NCBI GenBank assembly: GCA_013398295.1
Contig: VZSF01008843.1
Coordinates: forward strand, 243,217-307,216
DNA length: 64,000 nt
Reading direction: 5' to 3'
From: Chionis minor
Lineage: Eukaryota; Chordata; Aves; Charadriiformes; Chionididae
The position numbers and the translations under genes are program-made. The notes beneath the pieces were generated by a model. That model was given only the letters and a program-made list of their open reading frames with translations, had not been told where the DNA came from and did not search any database. Shown in pieces: positions 1-13,402 of this stretch; within the stretch, counting starts at the first letter, position 1; every line of letters begins with the position of its first letter.

Positions 1-2080
1 AATAGGATTTCCACCACATGACTTCGCGCAGCTCCTCTCTGCTATGGATCCTCATAGAGCTGTTTGATCATTTTGAAATATCTAATACTCATTTATGTGA
101 TTAAATCAATAAAAAGTCATCTCTTTTCCATTAAGATGTGCAGCAGATTTACAGATCAATTTCTTTCTATCTTTTTGTACTTCAGCTGCTAATGAATAAA
201 TGGAATTGTAAATTTTGAGTAGGAGTTTTCTGACAAAACATTGCACCTGAAATCTTGTCAGTATCTCTCAAGTTGTTTCTGTCCTTGATGTCTAATTTTA
301 AATTCAAAATGGCATACTGACAAGGTACTGAAAAATAAAAATACTGTATTTTTGTTATGCAGAAGCACTGCAGGTGTCTGTTCTGTATGGAAGTTCATGA
401 ATATTGAATTCTTACAAAATACAACACCTTTATGCACGCAGAACGCCGTCTAGAATGGAGTGAGCATTAGAAAAATGGAGTTCTGCAAGCAGGAGGAATA
501 AACAAGTTCCTCCATAAGCTGCAGGTCTAACAAAGGTTATTTTCTTACACAACAGTGTCCTCATTCACCAAAGCTCCCCCTCCCTCACCTGCACTAACCC
601 AACTCCTTCGCTCCACCTGGCTCTGCCCAACTCACCTTGCTCTCAGAGCCAGCCAAGACTCGTTACACCATGCTGCTTCCATGCTCACCAGTTGGTGTCC
701 AAGACGCATCTGAAAGCCAAGTTCTGCCTACCTTACCCTTTGCAAACGGAGGCACAGGACAAAAATTTGCCTCCCTTTCCTCTCCCCAGCCAAGTTCAAG
801 AAACCTGTAAGGAAATAGTGAGCTCTATCTCTACCACTTCTGTTCCTCCACCAAACCACTGCGCAATGAGCGTGAAAGTTACCACTGGGAGCAGAGAGAT
901 CAGCACACAATCTGAACCCCAAGGAGTTATTTTCCTTTAAAAACCAGGCCAAAGACAACAAAACTTGTATTTGAAAAGAATAACATCTCTAATGCAATTC
1001 TTTGCAACTAAGACCTAAATTTATTTACGAAATCTTTCTTCAATGCCAGTAAAATTTCTAAAAATCACTGTCAGCACAGAAGACAACTTTGATAAAATTT
1101 AAACCACAGAAGTGGAATGATAGCAGAAAATGGAGTGCCCCCCCCCCCCAATATATTTCTACTTAAAAGCTACAATCCCCTAAAAAAAGATTAATTTATT
1201 TTCTGATAGCTAATGATTTTTAGGTGACCCTAAAAATCAAGTCAAAGATTATATTCTGAGTCTTACATAGCTTTTTAAGTGTATCAACAAATCAGTTGAT
1301 GAGACATTATGATACTAGCTGCAACCATTTACTCATAAAAGTGAATATACTGCTTTAGTTGGGATTAACTACCTACGATACTCCCCAAGACTATTCCTCC
1401 AGTAAGTTTTCAGGCAATATACATTAAGCTCCACAGAGCACCTGATGAACAATAATTAGGTTGATATTTCCCAGTCTTGAAGGGACACCACTGTACTGCA
1501 TTAGATCTGATACCATTTATTGGTTCACACACTTCAATGTGATTTTATCAAAATCCAGAGAGTAGTGTGACTACAAACGCTCATCCGATTAACTACATTA
1601 AGATATTTACATCTCCCAGAGAAAAAAAAGCTGAAGCTATTAAGAATGACTTAAAATTTCAGGTTATGTGTATCTTTAAGAAAACTACATGCTATAAGTC
1701 AAAATATCTGCAAGCCCTGCCTAGTGCTGCCTATATTATCGTAATACGTTTTGCTACTCTGAATACTAAAGCAGCTTGTACTCAGTAAAGCATCTATCCA
1801 TCATTTTGTAGAAACAGCCCCCTTATCACATTCACATACTGGGAGAAGTAAGGAACAATGCATTTCAATAAATACCTAAAACAGAACGATCAGTGGATCT
1901 GCACAGTACCATTTTTACAGTGAATACAATTACAAATCATTAAGAAATTAAGAAATCGTACCTAACGCACTAGGAATACGATTTAATCTGTTAAAAAAAA
2001 AAGAAGAAAGCAAGCCCAAACAACATTAAAACAAGTAGCTTCGAAAAACATAAGAATTACTCGCAAAATCCTCAGATTAC
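1..2080 (-). other. Intron 3' of exon C (continues off window)
   Basis: AT-rich sequence between exon C and the off-window common exon. It contains a run of 12 C at 1138-1149 and a somewhat GC-richer patch at 540-930 with no supported exon. I did not find the expected CRTSNRKSL-coding exon here. Confidence 0.6.
1138..1149 (+). repeat. C12 homopolymer
   Basis: Twelve consecutive C between tggagtg and aatatat. Possibly length-variable. Confidence 0.9.
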
Positions 2081-2154
2081 CTTTTGGATCGTCTCAACAT
2101 GCTGGTAGCAGGCAGAGAGAAATTGGACAGCACTGTCCAAAAGGAGTCAGACAT
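2081..2154 (-). CDS. MAST4: MAST4 (likely) alternative first coding exon C
   Basis: The minus strand has ATG TCT GAC TCC TTT TGG..., encoding MSDSFWTVLSNFSL, then PATSMLRRSK and two bases (AG). It is 74 nt, with a gtaatc donor at 2075-2080. This closely parallels the canonical N-terminus of MAST1 as I remember it (MSDSLWTALSNFSM..., ending in a basic TKS before CRTSNRKSL). Phase is decisive: the exon ends with AG, so a next exon starting with C or T gives Ser (SKS|CRTSN). The same next base completes TTC/TTT (Phe) after exon B. Exons B and C are therefore interchangeable on a shared downstream exon. No acceptor is needed; it reads as a first exon with its leader upstream. Low and high coordinates here mean downstream and upstream in the gene. 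Confidence 0.85.
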
Positions 2155-2400
2155 GATCTTTAAAAGCTTTCATTGCTGGGAAAATACAGCACAATCAAGC
2201 CACTAGCAATAAATAAGGAACTAAATAATACCAGTGACAGAGCCAATGCAAATTCCCTGTAGACCTTGCAAGCTGTTCCATTAATGTGAGACAGGCAGGC
2301 AAGCGTACATATTGCTGCTGTTTCCACTGCCTCTGTTTTCTCCCGGCTCCATCCCTGCCTCCCTCCCTCCACCTTAGGAGGCAGTGCAAAATGAGATATT
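2155..2400 (-). promoter_or_regulatory. MAST4: 5' leader and candidate promoter of exon C
   Basis: The minus strand upstream of the exon C ATG has a purine-rich stretch (GGAGGGAGGGAGG-like, 2343-2372), then an AATAAATATC AT-rich patch near 2397, and lower AT content than its surroundings. It carries upstream ATGs: one opens a 28-codon ORF (2195-2281, MEQLARSTG...) that stops before the main ATG, and another near 2310 opens a very short one. If transcription starts above 2281, these would act as uORFs. No splice acceptor sits just before the ATG, consistent with a first exon. The start site is not determinable here. Confidence 0.4.
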
Positions 2401-4857
2401 TATTCCCTTCCTAATACATACACTTTAAAACTGGAGTTTATTGTATACACAGCATACATGCTTTATATACATCTCTCTGTGTTCATCCAATTACAATCAA
2501 AAGATTTTCAAGCAAAACCATAAGCGGGCTCTGTTTGCAATTCTGAATAATACACGGGTTTTTAAGCTGTGCCTGCACAGAGAGCACCACTTACTGCCTA
2601 GTTTGTGTTTCTATTTTGAAATGGTGGCCCTTCTGCTTCATAACTACATGAGGCACATCAGGGGCATTTTACTTATTTTTTTAATCTTCCACCTTTAGAC
2701 AAATCCCACCTGTTATCTTAAGTAACCCAAGTGGATTTTATATTTAAAAAAAAAAAAAAGCTTATAAAATGCCACCTAAGATCAGTTTAAAAACAGAAAT
2801 CCATTCTCCCCCTGAAGTCAGCCGTGCCACACACACGTCAGTCACAGTAAACACAAACTCCTACGTAGCACCTGGTGCCCACAAAACAACTCAAGCGGCT
2901 GAATTCTGACAACAAAACGCAAGCGGGAATCAGATGTGATGCACACCAGAGATTTCCCACACACTCCCTTGTACATCGGCCACAAGTTCACTTTTCCCCC
3001 TTTGTGCCTCTAGAAGCTCCTTGCCATGTTTTTGCTTTTGCCAGGGTCTAAACAAAACCTCATTGTTGCTGCCTTTTTTTTTTTTTTTTAATTTCAATAT
3101 GCAATCTATTTTCTTTCTATTGTGGTTTTTTTAAGCACTTCTGCCAGTAGGAAAGCTAATGATGTTCTCATATTTCAGCCTTCTTGAGTGGGTTTTTATC
3201 ACAGACATGAGAAAGATGACAATCAACAGCTGGCACTGCCTTCCATGCACAATACAACCCTTTAAAAATACATATAAATGTCTGGGAGAAAGAAATCCCA
3301 GTAGGCTCCCTTTAGTTTTCCACAGAATCTCATGAAAGAATTAGATGGTCTTCATAACTTTCAATTAAATAATGGCACATTTTTACTATATACATTTATC
3401 AGCAATCACAGTGTCTGATTCAGCAAAGCCTGCCCTTCCGTCTGAGCTTCAAAACAGGGAAACGTGATTTTGCGTACTGCAGGAATCACATCTCTGTTCA
3501 ACACCACCACCTCTTCTAGTGCTTTTAAACATTCATATTGAATCTAAATCATCTTCTGGTTCACTATTACAAAGTAGAGAGTACACAACTCTCCTGCTAT
3601 CTACTAATGATGAGAAAAAACAAATACATTCATTTTTGTGGCCACATAATTACATACACCAGGCAAGTCTAGAAACTGAAGAACAGCATTTTAACACTAC
3701 ATTCAGGATATTACATGACCTTCCAATTCCAATAAACCCTGGTTTTGAAAAGGTATAAAACTACTCAGATTTACTCTGTCAGCTAAAACATGAATTGAAA
3801 TTCCCAAGCAATAATGGAGGCGAAAAAAGTGCTCAGTTAACTAACAAAATAAACCCACCATAACAAAAATAAATTCCTGACTGCTTACAGTTAGCAAATA
3901 AGATCACCACCAGCTGAACCCCCTAAATTTATATTAATTGTGTTTTTTTGAAAGTGATTGAAAACTCAGGAGTTGAAGACATGTCACTCATCATGTCACT
4001 GTACTCAGCACCAGCCCTTTCACATCTCTTACAGGAAAGACACAAAAAGGAGAAGCCATTTTAGTAGAAGACTCTCCATGGGCATTAGTGTCCGACTGCT
4101 CTCCGGCAGCATTAACCCAGTGAAACCCTGTCCATCCTCTGCTGTTCTTGAGGAATAGAGGGCATCCCAAGCAGGACAGGGGGAATGGGATGTTCACTAT
4201 TACCTGAAACCCGTCTGTCCACCCATCTTGCTGTTTAATGTGGTTCTGCGGAGCACTTACCCAAGAACTGCAAAAAGCACTTTGGGAATTATATAACACT
4301 GGGTCACAAACAGCAGAAATCTCTTTAACACTTCGTATTCCTGCTTTTCAAAATGCCTGTTCCACGTGCCAATAGCAAAATCTCATCTAGCAAATCAGCG
4401 CCTGCAAAGCGCTCGTTTTGGGACTGTCCCCAAACGTTAACTACAGTGAAGTTCATAGTACCCAAAAAAATGTGAAGACACCGTACTTGGAGATGCAGTG
4501 TTTTTGCTAGAAAAACAGAAGAACACAATGAAACTGTCAAACATCTTTTAAAAATATGTCATGTCTTAAAATACGACAGCGTCAACATTTGCAGAATTCG
4601 CTTTCGTTGTAACAAATGTGTAAAGCATAAGGATTTTCTCATTTCTAAAACGACAAATGAAATCCTTCTAAGGAACTATATTACCGTCTCTGCAAGATAC
4701 ACAAAACATTTTGTAGAATTAGGACTAGAAACTTCTCCCTAGTTCAAAAATAAAGCCTTCTGCATATCAGAAAGCACGTCAAGAAAAACAACGCACTCAC
4801 ATAAATAGGTTACAAGATGCGAGATGAGTTTTCTGTTTTATTTAACTCATAAAAATG

Positions 4858-5187
4858 TTAATATGCCTTTGTGAATTCCTGATCCCGAGCTATGCGAAGC
4901 CTGAAGAAACCTCTTTCCTGATAAAATTCTTCCATTCGCCTTTTAGGATTTTCAGCCTCCATCAATCTCTCTAATGTACCTTCTCCGCTTCGTGCCCAAC
5001 TTGTCCTCGGAAAAGACCACCTGCAGAACGTTTCAGCAGCTCCTGCAATGATGGAGTATTTCTCTGCTGACCAAATCTGTAGTTTCCAGGGCTCTCCTAA
5101 TGACACCGCATCCAATGGAGAGTTATAAATAGCCAATGTCAACAACTTCCCCAACTTCTCTTCTTTACCAGTACCAAAGTAGGACAT
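4858..5187 (-). other. Unassigned 109-codon ATG ORF
   Basis: A single uninterrupted frame starts at ATG (5185-5187), directly preceded by an in-frame TAA. It ends ...RRMEEFYQERGFFRLRIARD, QEFTKAY, then TAA, with an AATAAA hexamer about 15 bases after the stop. The N-terminal part reads MSYFGTGKEEKLGKLLTLAI. The sequence upstream of the ATG (ttgcctaattgcattctcatttaatgtcag-like) resembles a weak 3' splice site. Composition is plausible for a small basic protein, but I recognise no family. It lies inside the kinase intron on the same strand. It could be a small retrogene, a relic or chance. Confidence 0.2.
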
Positions 5188-7267
5188 TAATTAAGCCTGA
5201 CATTAAATGAGAATGCAATTAGGCAAACAGTCCACACAAAACCCATTACTTTCTGGACTTCTTTCATAGCAGATACATTTATCATGAAGTAAATTCACTC
5301 GGTATAAGACCATCTTCTTCTAAATAAAAGCTGTCATTTAAAAAGTAAGCTGAACTCCTTGTAAAGTTGAAGTGGTACCAGGGAGATCATTGAGGTCATT
5401 TTGAAAAAGAATATCCCAAAGGTCAAAACTCTTGTGGCCGACTACATTTTAGGTTGACTATATATCAAGAAAAGTTCCCACAACATGTTCTTGACTATAT
5501 TTTTCCAATATTTCAACCAGGATGAAACACGTAGTAGTCCAGTAGTTTTCAAATGAAGATAGCTTTCCGGGTCACATTATAGTAAAGGAAAACATATAAT
5601 GGAAACTAGCTGAAATACTAATTGGAAAAAAACCTCTGTATCTCCTAATTGTTCAATCACTTGAATGGGTACATTGTATTAAGTGGTCCATAAATACATA
5701 ACACTTTCAAACTTAACTTTTTTTAATAGCCTCAAACCTACAATTTATTCACTAGAAATATCCAGAAAGTAAAACCTTTTTACTAGCAAAGCTAAATTGT
5801 TTGGAGGAGTCACAAAAGAAGACACATTCTTTCTCTATAAAGGGAGCATCGATTTTATTTTAAACTTTAAATGGTACACCTAACAAGCACAAAAAATTAT
5901 TCTACTATAAGTAAGTGTAAGTTAATGCAGATGAACTGAAGAGATATCTGCTCCATATCTCTAACAATATAGTTAAAACTGTGTAATATGTAAAAACTCC
6001 AGCAGAAAACTGGTCTTTCAATAGAGAGAAAGGAAGAAAGTTCTTCCTATATGCTTCTAAAAAAGGAAGGTTCCTTTAAAAAAAAAAATTACATGGAAGA
6101 TGTGTGTTGAGCTATTTGGGGCATCATTATTATTTGAACAGTGACCTACGCAAATGAAGAACAGACTGTCTTTGAGCAAACTGCAGTCTCAAGACATGTA
6201 AAGTTACAGTCTGACAGAAAGCATTAAGTTGAGTATATCTTTAAGGTGCATCTTTCTATCATTATTTGCTACGTTATACAATCTTAGATTTCTTCCTTTT
6301 TAGGCAGAAATCACCCCACCTCCAGAAATCACCAAGCCAATACAGAACTACAGAGCCATACTCTTCTGCTACAGTGGTCCACGCAGATTTCAGTTAATAC
6401 CGCTGTATAAAGGGGTTCCCAAAGACATATTTATCTGAGATTAAACCAAGACCTGATGGCCACGTCTTTGGGAGGTGAAGAACAACCAAACTTCCCCCTG
6501 GTGTGCATTTCTCATGCAGGGAACATCCTAGTGATTGCACTAGTTAATGATTCAAATGACCAGAAACCACGACACTAAACTGAGGCCGAACTAGCTACCA
6601 GGCATTGTACACTCTTATGCCTGAATAAAAGCTGCCAGCTTCTCATCTAACTTTAATCTGGCCCAGTTACTGAATTAACAGGGGTTGCCATCACAGTGCA
6701 TAGCCTGAAATGTTATCTAATTCACTACAATATCACGGCGCAGCTAAAGCGTAAGCAACTGCTCTGATTTCATAGTCCTAAAACAAGTCTTACAAAATCG
6801 TACTCACTTAGAGCTGCATGTTAACTACAGCTCTATTGGCACAATTAGTATTTTCTAAATGAAAACGCTACCAAATAGTGAAAAAAAGCAAGCACTGCTA
6901 AAACATGTTAATTGTGCACAAAATCCTATAAATGTTTAATATGAAATATTCTTTCTTTGTATTTCTATTTACAAAAATATCACTTTTTAGTATGCTAATA
7001 TTCCATACAACACTATTCTTCCCAAATAACACTAGTAAGATATTTCGCAACTTCAGTACAACATAAGCTTAACATTATTTCAAGCTCACAAAATTGATGA
7101 TTGGACTCAGATGCCATGGAAAGGTCAATTACCCTCTTTAAATAAGTTATTAGAAATCACATTCTTTCCCTAGCCCTGTCTTCGTTACATGTGATTCAAA
7201 TGCCAGTTGTCTTATTTAATCAAATGCAACCTCAATATGCGATTCAAACACCATAAAAAATGAGAAA

Positions 7268-7750
7268 TGTTATTTGAAAAACAACAATACCGAGCATCAG
7301 GTTCTGAAAATCTCACTCCATGTTTATGCAGAAATCTTCTAACATTTTACCCAAAATGTTCTTGAAGACATTGAGTAACACTTCCAAGAAACACAGCATC
7401 ACAGAGTGTGGCTATAACCTCGACATCCTCATCCAAAGATTCTCCCTCCTCTTCACCAGCCAAAATTCAGCCAAAGGAAAACATAGATGGAGCCTCCTGT
7501 TGCTGCCATGGCATTTCTTCATCTTTATCAAGTATTATCTACCACGACGCACTCAAAACTTCTTTCTAACCTGTAATACAGTGTTAATGAATTCATTGTG
7601 CAACAGCGTTTGCAAACAGGAAGGTATCTTAATCTCTTCTCCTGCCACTCCAGCCTGCACCAGCCTCTCCATGAAGAAGTACAGCACTTGCTTCAGTTCT
7701 CGGCAGAATTCTTCCACCTCCGGCTCCCTGGGCCGAGTAACAAGACCAGG
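7268..7750 (-). pseudogene. Unidentified decayed coding-like sequence
   Basis: On the minus strand, 7553-7750 is a 65-codon stop-to-stop segment reading TRPREPEVEEFCRELKQVL, then YFFMERLVQAGVAGEEIKI, PSCLQTLLHNEFINTVLQ. It looks like a soluble alpha-helical protein. After a frame change, 7523 to 7268 reads DEEMPWQQQEAPSMFSFG, stop, then GEEEGESLDEDVEVIATLCD, AVFLGSVTQCLQEHFG, stop, NVRRFLHKHGV. The amino-acid composition is protein-like in both frames, with frameshifts and in-frame stops. This suggests a decayed retrocopy or relic exon. I do not recognise the parent. An unrelated 175-codon frame on the plus strand over the same bases is less protein-like. It may still be chance. Confidence 0.35.
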
Positions 7751-10700
7751 CTACTGGTCTACTCCTAAATTCTCCCATAACAGGGGTTTTGTATATATCC
7801 CAAAGAACTGTAACACACAGTCTTTGACTGCGTGTTATTGCCCATAACCTGTTCCAACAAGACTGCTGCAACAAAGCAAATGTGGAAAAGCTGGTGTTAT
7901 TACCTTCTGCTACACTGGGAAACTGAAATGCAGATCTTAAAGGCCAAATTAAGATAAAAAGCAGCAGCAAAGGTGGTTGGCACACTGTGCCTTTGTAGGG
8001 ATTCAGGACTGAAGAAGAACCATGTGGATGGTTAAAAGACACAAGTAATTAAGGTGAAAATGAGCAAAGCAAACAGCAAAGAGAGGGAACAAAGTTGCTA
8101 CTTAACCGGGTGAATGACAGGGATTTTTGTTACTCAGATCACAACCGGTAGCTCACAACAGCAAAAAAGGGCTCCCCTTCACCTATACAAGACCACAAAC
8201 TCCCAACCTGTGCAGACACGGTGCCAAGGATCAGCACAGTGCCTCCGGGCTCGGAGCGACACCTGGTAACCAGCTAGCAGGGAACGCTTTCACCTGCTCC
8301 ACGGCTTACTGCCCGGAACACCAAATCCAGCCTGAACTCCGAAACGAGCTCCGGCATCCCATGTGTTTCTAGGTATAATTCAGGCTGTTTGCTCCAACCT
8401 GAATCTCCAGTGCAGCACCTTGTTTCCCCATTTCTTAGTTAACACACTTAGGCTCGGCCAAAATGTTGAGGATATGGTAAAGCCCTTGCATTTACCATGG
8501 CTTTTCTGAGACAAAAAGCTTATTTTGTAGGATGTTGGCTAAGAAGAGTTATTCTGGGAGCAAGGGGAATGCTAATGTAATGAACAGAGTAAGAGGATGA
8601 ATTTTACATTTTCGAGCATAAATTCTTAATGAAGTTAGAGCATGGGATAAGAATAGACTTTACAAAATAAGCCGTGGTACAGAAGAGGCATGAGAAATCA
8701 AAACCATGCTTGGGAAACATCATGAGTGCTGGTATACAAAAAAAACCCCAAAACTGATGAAATGTTCATCCAGTTTTAAAGGCAGAATTATACCCTAATT
8801 TGGCCATGAATTTTTAACAGAAATTGGTCCTTATTTTAGTTATTCTTTCGGAATAATATGAATCTTAACAGCAAAATTTTAGCTTTTAATCTTGAAGTCT
8901 GGGAAAGGCATGATAACATATCATCAACCAGCACGCAAACAAATTACTCAAGGTTGTGAGCCTCAGAAAAATATATAATGCACAAGACAGAATGAACACG
9001 AGAACACGCCCGGAACACTGGCTTTTACATAACTACCGGTTGATACGTCTCTATAAATTGTTTTACAGTAATTCTGGGAAACCCACAAAGATGATATATT
9101 ACAAAAGTAATGTTTCCTAAAATATACGTAATATTTAGAAGCTCTTCTAATGAAGATATTTATTTTATACATGACTTCTAGCGCATATGTCCACCTATAT
9201 ATAAGTAGGGACATACATGTTAGAGGTCTGGAACACAGAAGCAGATGTAATAAATTAAGATCCGTTAGCCCAAACTGAATTCTCTGCTTTGAAATAAAGT
9301 ACAGAATAGACAGATATGGAACTCTTAATGATTTCTGCAGTCTCCAGAGAAAAATTCGTTTTCAAATCCTAAAAACAAAATTTAAAAGTTTTCAATGCTA
9401 AATCTTACTACACTCTACTATAACACATTAAAGGTGGCACAAATAAATCTAAATAATATAGCTAGGAAGCAAAATATATAAAAGAATTGTTCCTTTTTTA
9501 AAGAAATATTACTTGCATAGCCTACCCCACCAATGACCTTTTAAACCATCTCAGATAGAAAGAAAAAAGGAAACATGGATAAAGGGGAATATTCCTCCTA
9601 TACTCTACTTTCTTTTCTTCCAAATTTTGACTAGCAGATCTAACATTATACAAACTTTATACAATAAGGAAAGAAAAAAAATAAAATTTAAATAAAATGT
9701 ATGCGATTTTTAATATTTTCTAACAAAACCAAATTTAGGCTTCTGTACTACCTTTAATAGTGCAACTCGTAATAAAAAAACAAATAGTATTTCCAGCTCG
9801 TCAAAGTATTTGGTACAACATGCAAACTACTGAACAAACAGATAAGCCGAGACAGCATAGATCATGCATGCAAATAAACACCACCTGCTTGTCCAAAGAA
9901 TGTACTTTCTGCAGAGAAAATGCGACTTGCAAAATTCTTAAATAAAGTACTTTTCACAACACCAAACACTTACAACAACAGTATGTAAAAAGTAGACTGT
10001 GGCCTTCTGCGGTGTAGTTTGCAGCTGCCCTTGTTTTTAATAAGAAGGGGAAAGTTGCAGAAGCGACGGGTCACAGTTTTATGATCCATCTTGATACTAG
10101 AGGAGGCTGTGCACACTAAGCCATGGGGTGCAGGCTGGAACACGTCCCCATGGGTTGTTCCTCTATGTCAAAGATGAATGCAGCTGTAATCAACTCCATT
10201 TTGTTCAAATTAATTGCAAGTTCTCTGCGAGAGCAATGTAGACACTCAGTGACTTAAAGGAACACTTCTGGTCGATATTTGCGTGTTGATTCACTTGGAA
10301 AATTGGACGTTTAATGATTTTGGAATGTTCCAATTTCTCAGAAGCAGAACGAACAAACTATTGCATTAAAATGAAGTGTAGAGGAAACACACTGATAAGG
10401 ATTTTTACCATTTTTCTTTTGCTTGAACTTTTTCGCCCCAAAACTTTGTTGAGAATTGTAACTTGACCTGTTCTGTTGTTATTTTAAATTTCTCATCTAT
10501 TGAGAAATAGAATCACAGGAACACAAAAATAGGAACAATGTAATAGAGAGCACAAAAAATAATATTCACCTTCTCAGGCAAGCTATAACCCAAACATGCA
10601 TTATCGCTTCTATTCCTGCAGCAGATCTTCTAACAGAATCAAAAGTATTACTTCCACAAGTTTTTTTGTTTAGTGTTTATATAAATAAACGCCTATCTCA

Positions 10701-13317
10701 GCCCAGAGATGTAACAACGCGACTCTCATTGCACAGCAAGTCTTTCCCAGATGGCTGGATCAATAACAACCCTGCTCTGAAGACCTGAAGGTCTAAAGAA
10801 AGGAAAGGACGGGGAGGACAGGAAGGAAAACAAAAGCACACAGAGCTCTTTCACCACAGCAAAGATTACGGTTTGAAGATTTTATTTTAGAACATTAATA
10901 ATTCATAATGACAGTGTAATGTAAACTAGGTTAGAAGATTATGCTCTCAAGTACCACACAAGGGATTGAATGACAGAATAATAACCACGAGCCAAAGGAG
11001 CAAAATTTTAGGAGATAAATGAGGGGAAGAAAGAACTTGGAGGACTAGAACAAGCGTATTTGAGATGAACAAAAACGGGAATAGAGAGATACTGAAGAAA
11101 AGGGGAGTACGGCTGCAGCCTGTAGAAAAGAGAGCACGAAAGGATACCTTAGAGAGCGTGAAGATCTCTTGGAGGCCTTCTGGCATGGTACAGTTCTGAA
11201 CATTCTAACAAGAGCTTAAATTTGAGACAAAAGTTCAACATAGCTCAGGATGGCGAGACACAGCTGATAGGGGATGCAATTTTTAAAACTGGTGCAACAT
11301 TAGCCTGACATCTTCTTTCCTTCTTTACATTCTAAACTTTCCTTAAGTTTTCAGGTTAAATATTGATCCACTAAACGGTTTATGTATCTAAATTAGAAAT
11401 TACAACTCATGCATTCAAACAGTAATTTTTTAAGGAAACAGATCCAAAAGGAATCTCCTGCTCATGGGCAGGAATAGTCCTGTGCTAATGCAAGCAGCTG
11501 AGTCATATAATCTCTGTTTCTCCCCAGCTCAAGTCTGTTAACTTGAGACTAGGTACTCGCTATTAGTACATCTCTACTATTAGTGCTTCATCGCCGGACA
11601 TTAACGGACCTGTTTGCACACTCACCCATTTTCCAAGTCAAAACTAAAAATAGCATCTGGTTGCCTCATGGTACAATTAAAAACAAGTTTTGGAAGATGC
11701 ATGGAACTGTCTATCAAGAATAATAAACACATGACTGCCTGGTTAAGAATATATATTTCTTTCTCAGAGCGATTCCCTTGCCAGGAATCTTTCAGCGCAC
11801 GGGTTGTTTCTGTATTCAAGATGAAAAGGTCTTTGAGGGAGAGACTATGTGGAAGGCAGAATTTTGTACAGAACTGAGCACACGACTATTGTTTGAGGAA
11901 ATCACTGTTATTTGACGATAAGGACAGAAAAAGAAAAGTTTCAGTATTTACTACAGTCTCTTAAGAACCTTCTGAGCTTTTCGTTCCTCACGAGAAGTTG
12001 CTACCTTGTCCCAGCCATCCCAAACTCTTTGAATAGTGCAGGGGTAGTAAATGAGTCAGCTCATATGCAGGTGTAGCAGCAGATCACAGCCTTCAAACAC
12101 AGTTATATAGAAAAAACAGTTACAAACCACTTGGTTTATAGGTGAAACGGCTAGCAAACATTAAAGCCCTCCAACTTCTGAAGTCACAAGTACATATTTT
12201 CCCCTGTGAGCCTCTGATTTCCCAGGTCAAACCACCAGGTTATACTTTACAAGCGGTTCCACAGAGGACAGCCAAACGGTGAGCCTGGAACAAGACAAGA
12301 ATTCACACCTCAGGCTCCAAACCCCAGGGTTTAACTCTTTTGCCACTGCCACTCCAGGCAGGACGCAGGGATTTTAGCATTTACATAATGTCTCCATGTG
12401 AAAAAAATTGCACCATTCAGGCCACCATGCCTGAGTATTTCCAACCATGTGTCAAGCACATGGCTAGTTACCAATCAGCATACGAAAGACAGAAAGTTAT
12501 CTGAGCCTCTTAAGCTTTAGGTATCACCAATATGCCCCTCCCCAGTAGTCTCCATCTCCTAGATGGGAAGAAACTATTCCCAAGAATAATAACTGGTCCA
12601 AACAAAAAGGAATAAAGAGAAAATTTCCATTAAAAAAGAAATTAATTCTGGGAAACTCATTCATTCATTCAATGTGAGATGTAGATTACAATTCAGTTGC
12701 CAAAAGATTACCTACTCAAAATTCACCATTTCACATTATGCATAATGATATATTCACAAAGTTGTTCTGTTACTCATTATTCCTGAATTGCTTATCTACA
12801 TTGCTTCCAAAAGTGACATTATACTGTCTTGCAGTCAACTCTGACCAATTATTTAGCACATTTAAGAAAGCAGAACCTGTACCAAATCAAGCACTAAACT
12901 TGCTGCAGAAACAGAACAATTTCCAAATGTCATTCAAGCTGAATATAGTCCTCTTCATTAATCCTCTGACATTTGTCAAATAGGAAATTCTATCTAAAAT
13001 AAACTCTTAAAACCTATATCAAGTAACTTTAAACTGAAAGGAAATTTAAGTAGAGATAGGAAACTTTCACCACCTCTTGACAAGCCTTGAGGTGTTTCAA
13101 CATAAAAAATACAAAGAACCTCACTCATCAAATTTGAATTTTGAAATGTGTTTCATCTTCTCTAAAAATATGCAACTTCTCTTGTTTACAGGTGCTGCCC
13201 TGCTGTTGTAAAATATACGTAGGCTTCAAAACACAAAACACAGGTGATCTGGGGTGGCGCGTGCCAAGAATACATCCGTATACTACGGAAGGGCTCTGCA
13301 CCTGCCTTGAAGGCATG

Positions 13318-13402
13318 GTTTAGGGGTGGTTTTGGCATAGGTTTGTGGTTGGACTTGATGATCTTGAAGGTCTCTTCCACCCCAAGTGATTCTATGATTC
13401 TA
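13318..13402 (+). mobile_element. CR1 LINE 3' tail
   Basis: The sequence runs ...ggtttgtggttggact, tgatgatcttgaaggtc, tcttccacccc, and ends gattctatgattcta. This is the diagnostic 3' end of avian CR1 (GTTGGACTYGATGATC..., YTTCCA, then the ATTCTATG-type octamer repeat). It is a severely 5'-truncated copy, as usual for CR1. Related sequence may extend upstream to about 13255. It is the clearest evidence for an avian (or at least sauropsid) source. Confidence 0.9.

Noticed and set aside
730..765. Possible second MIR-like core (acggaggcacagg)
   Set aside because: Match is limited to one short word; too weak to call.
7320..7847. 175-codon frame on the plus strand
   Set aside because: Longest open frame here, but its composition is not protein-like (rich in S, N, F and C), no domain is visible, and the opposite strand reads better as a decayed protein.
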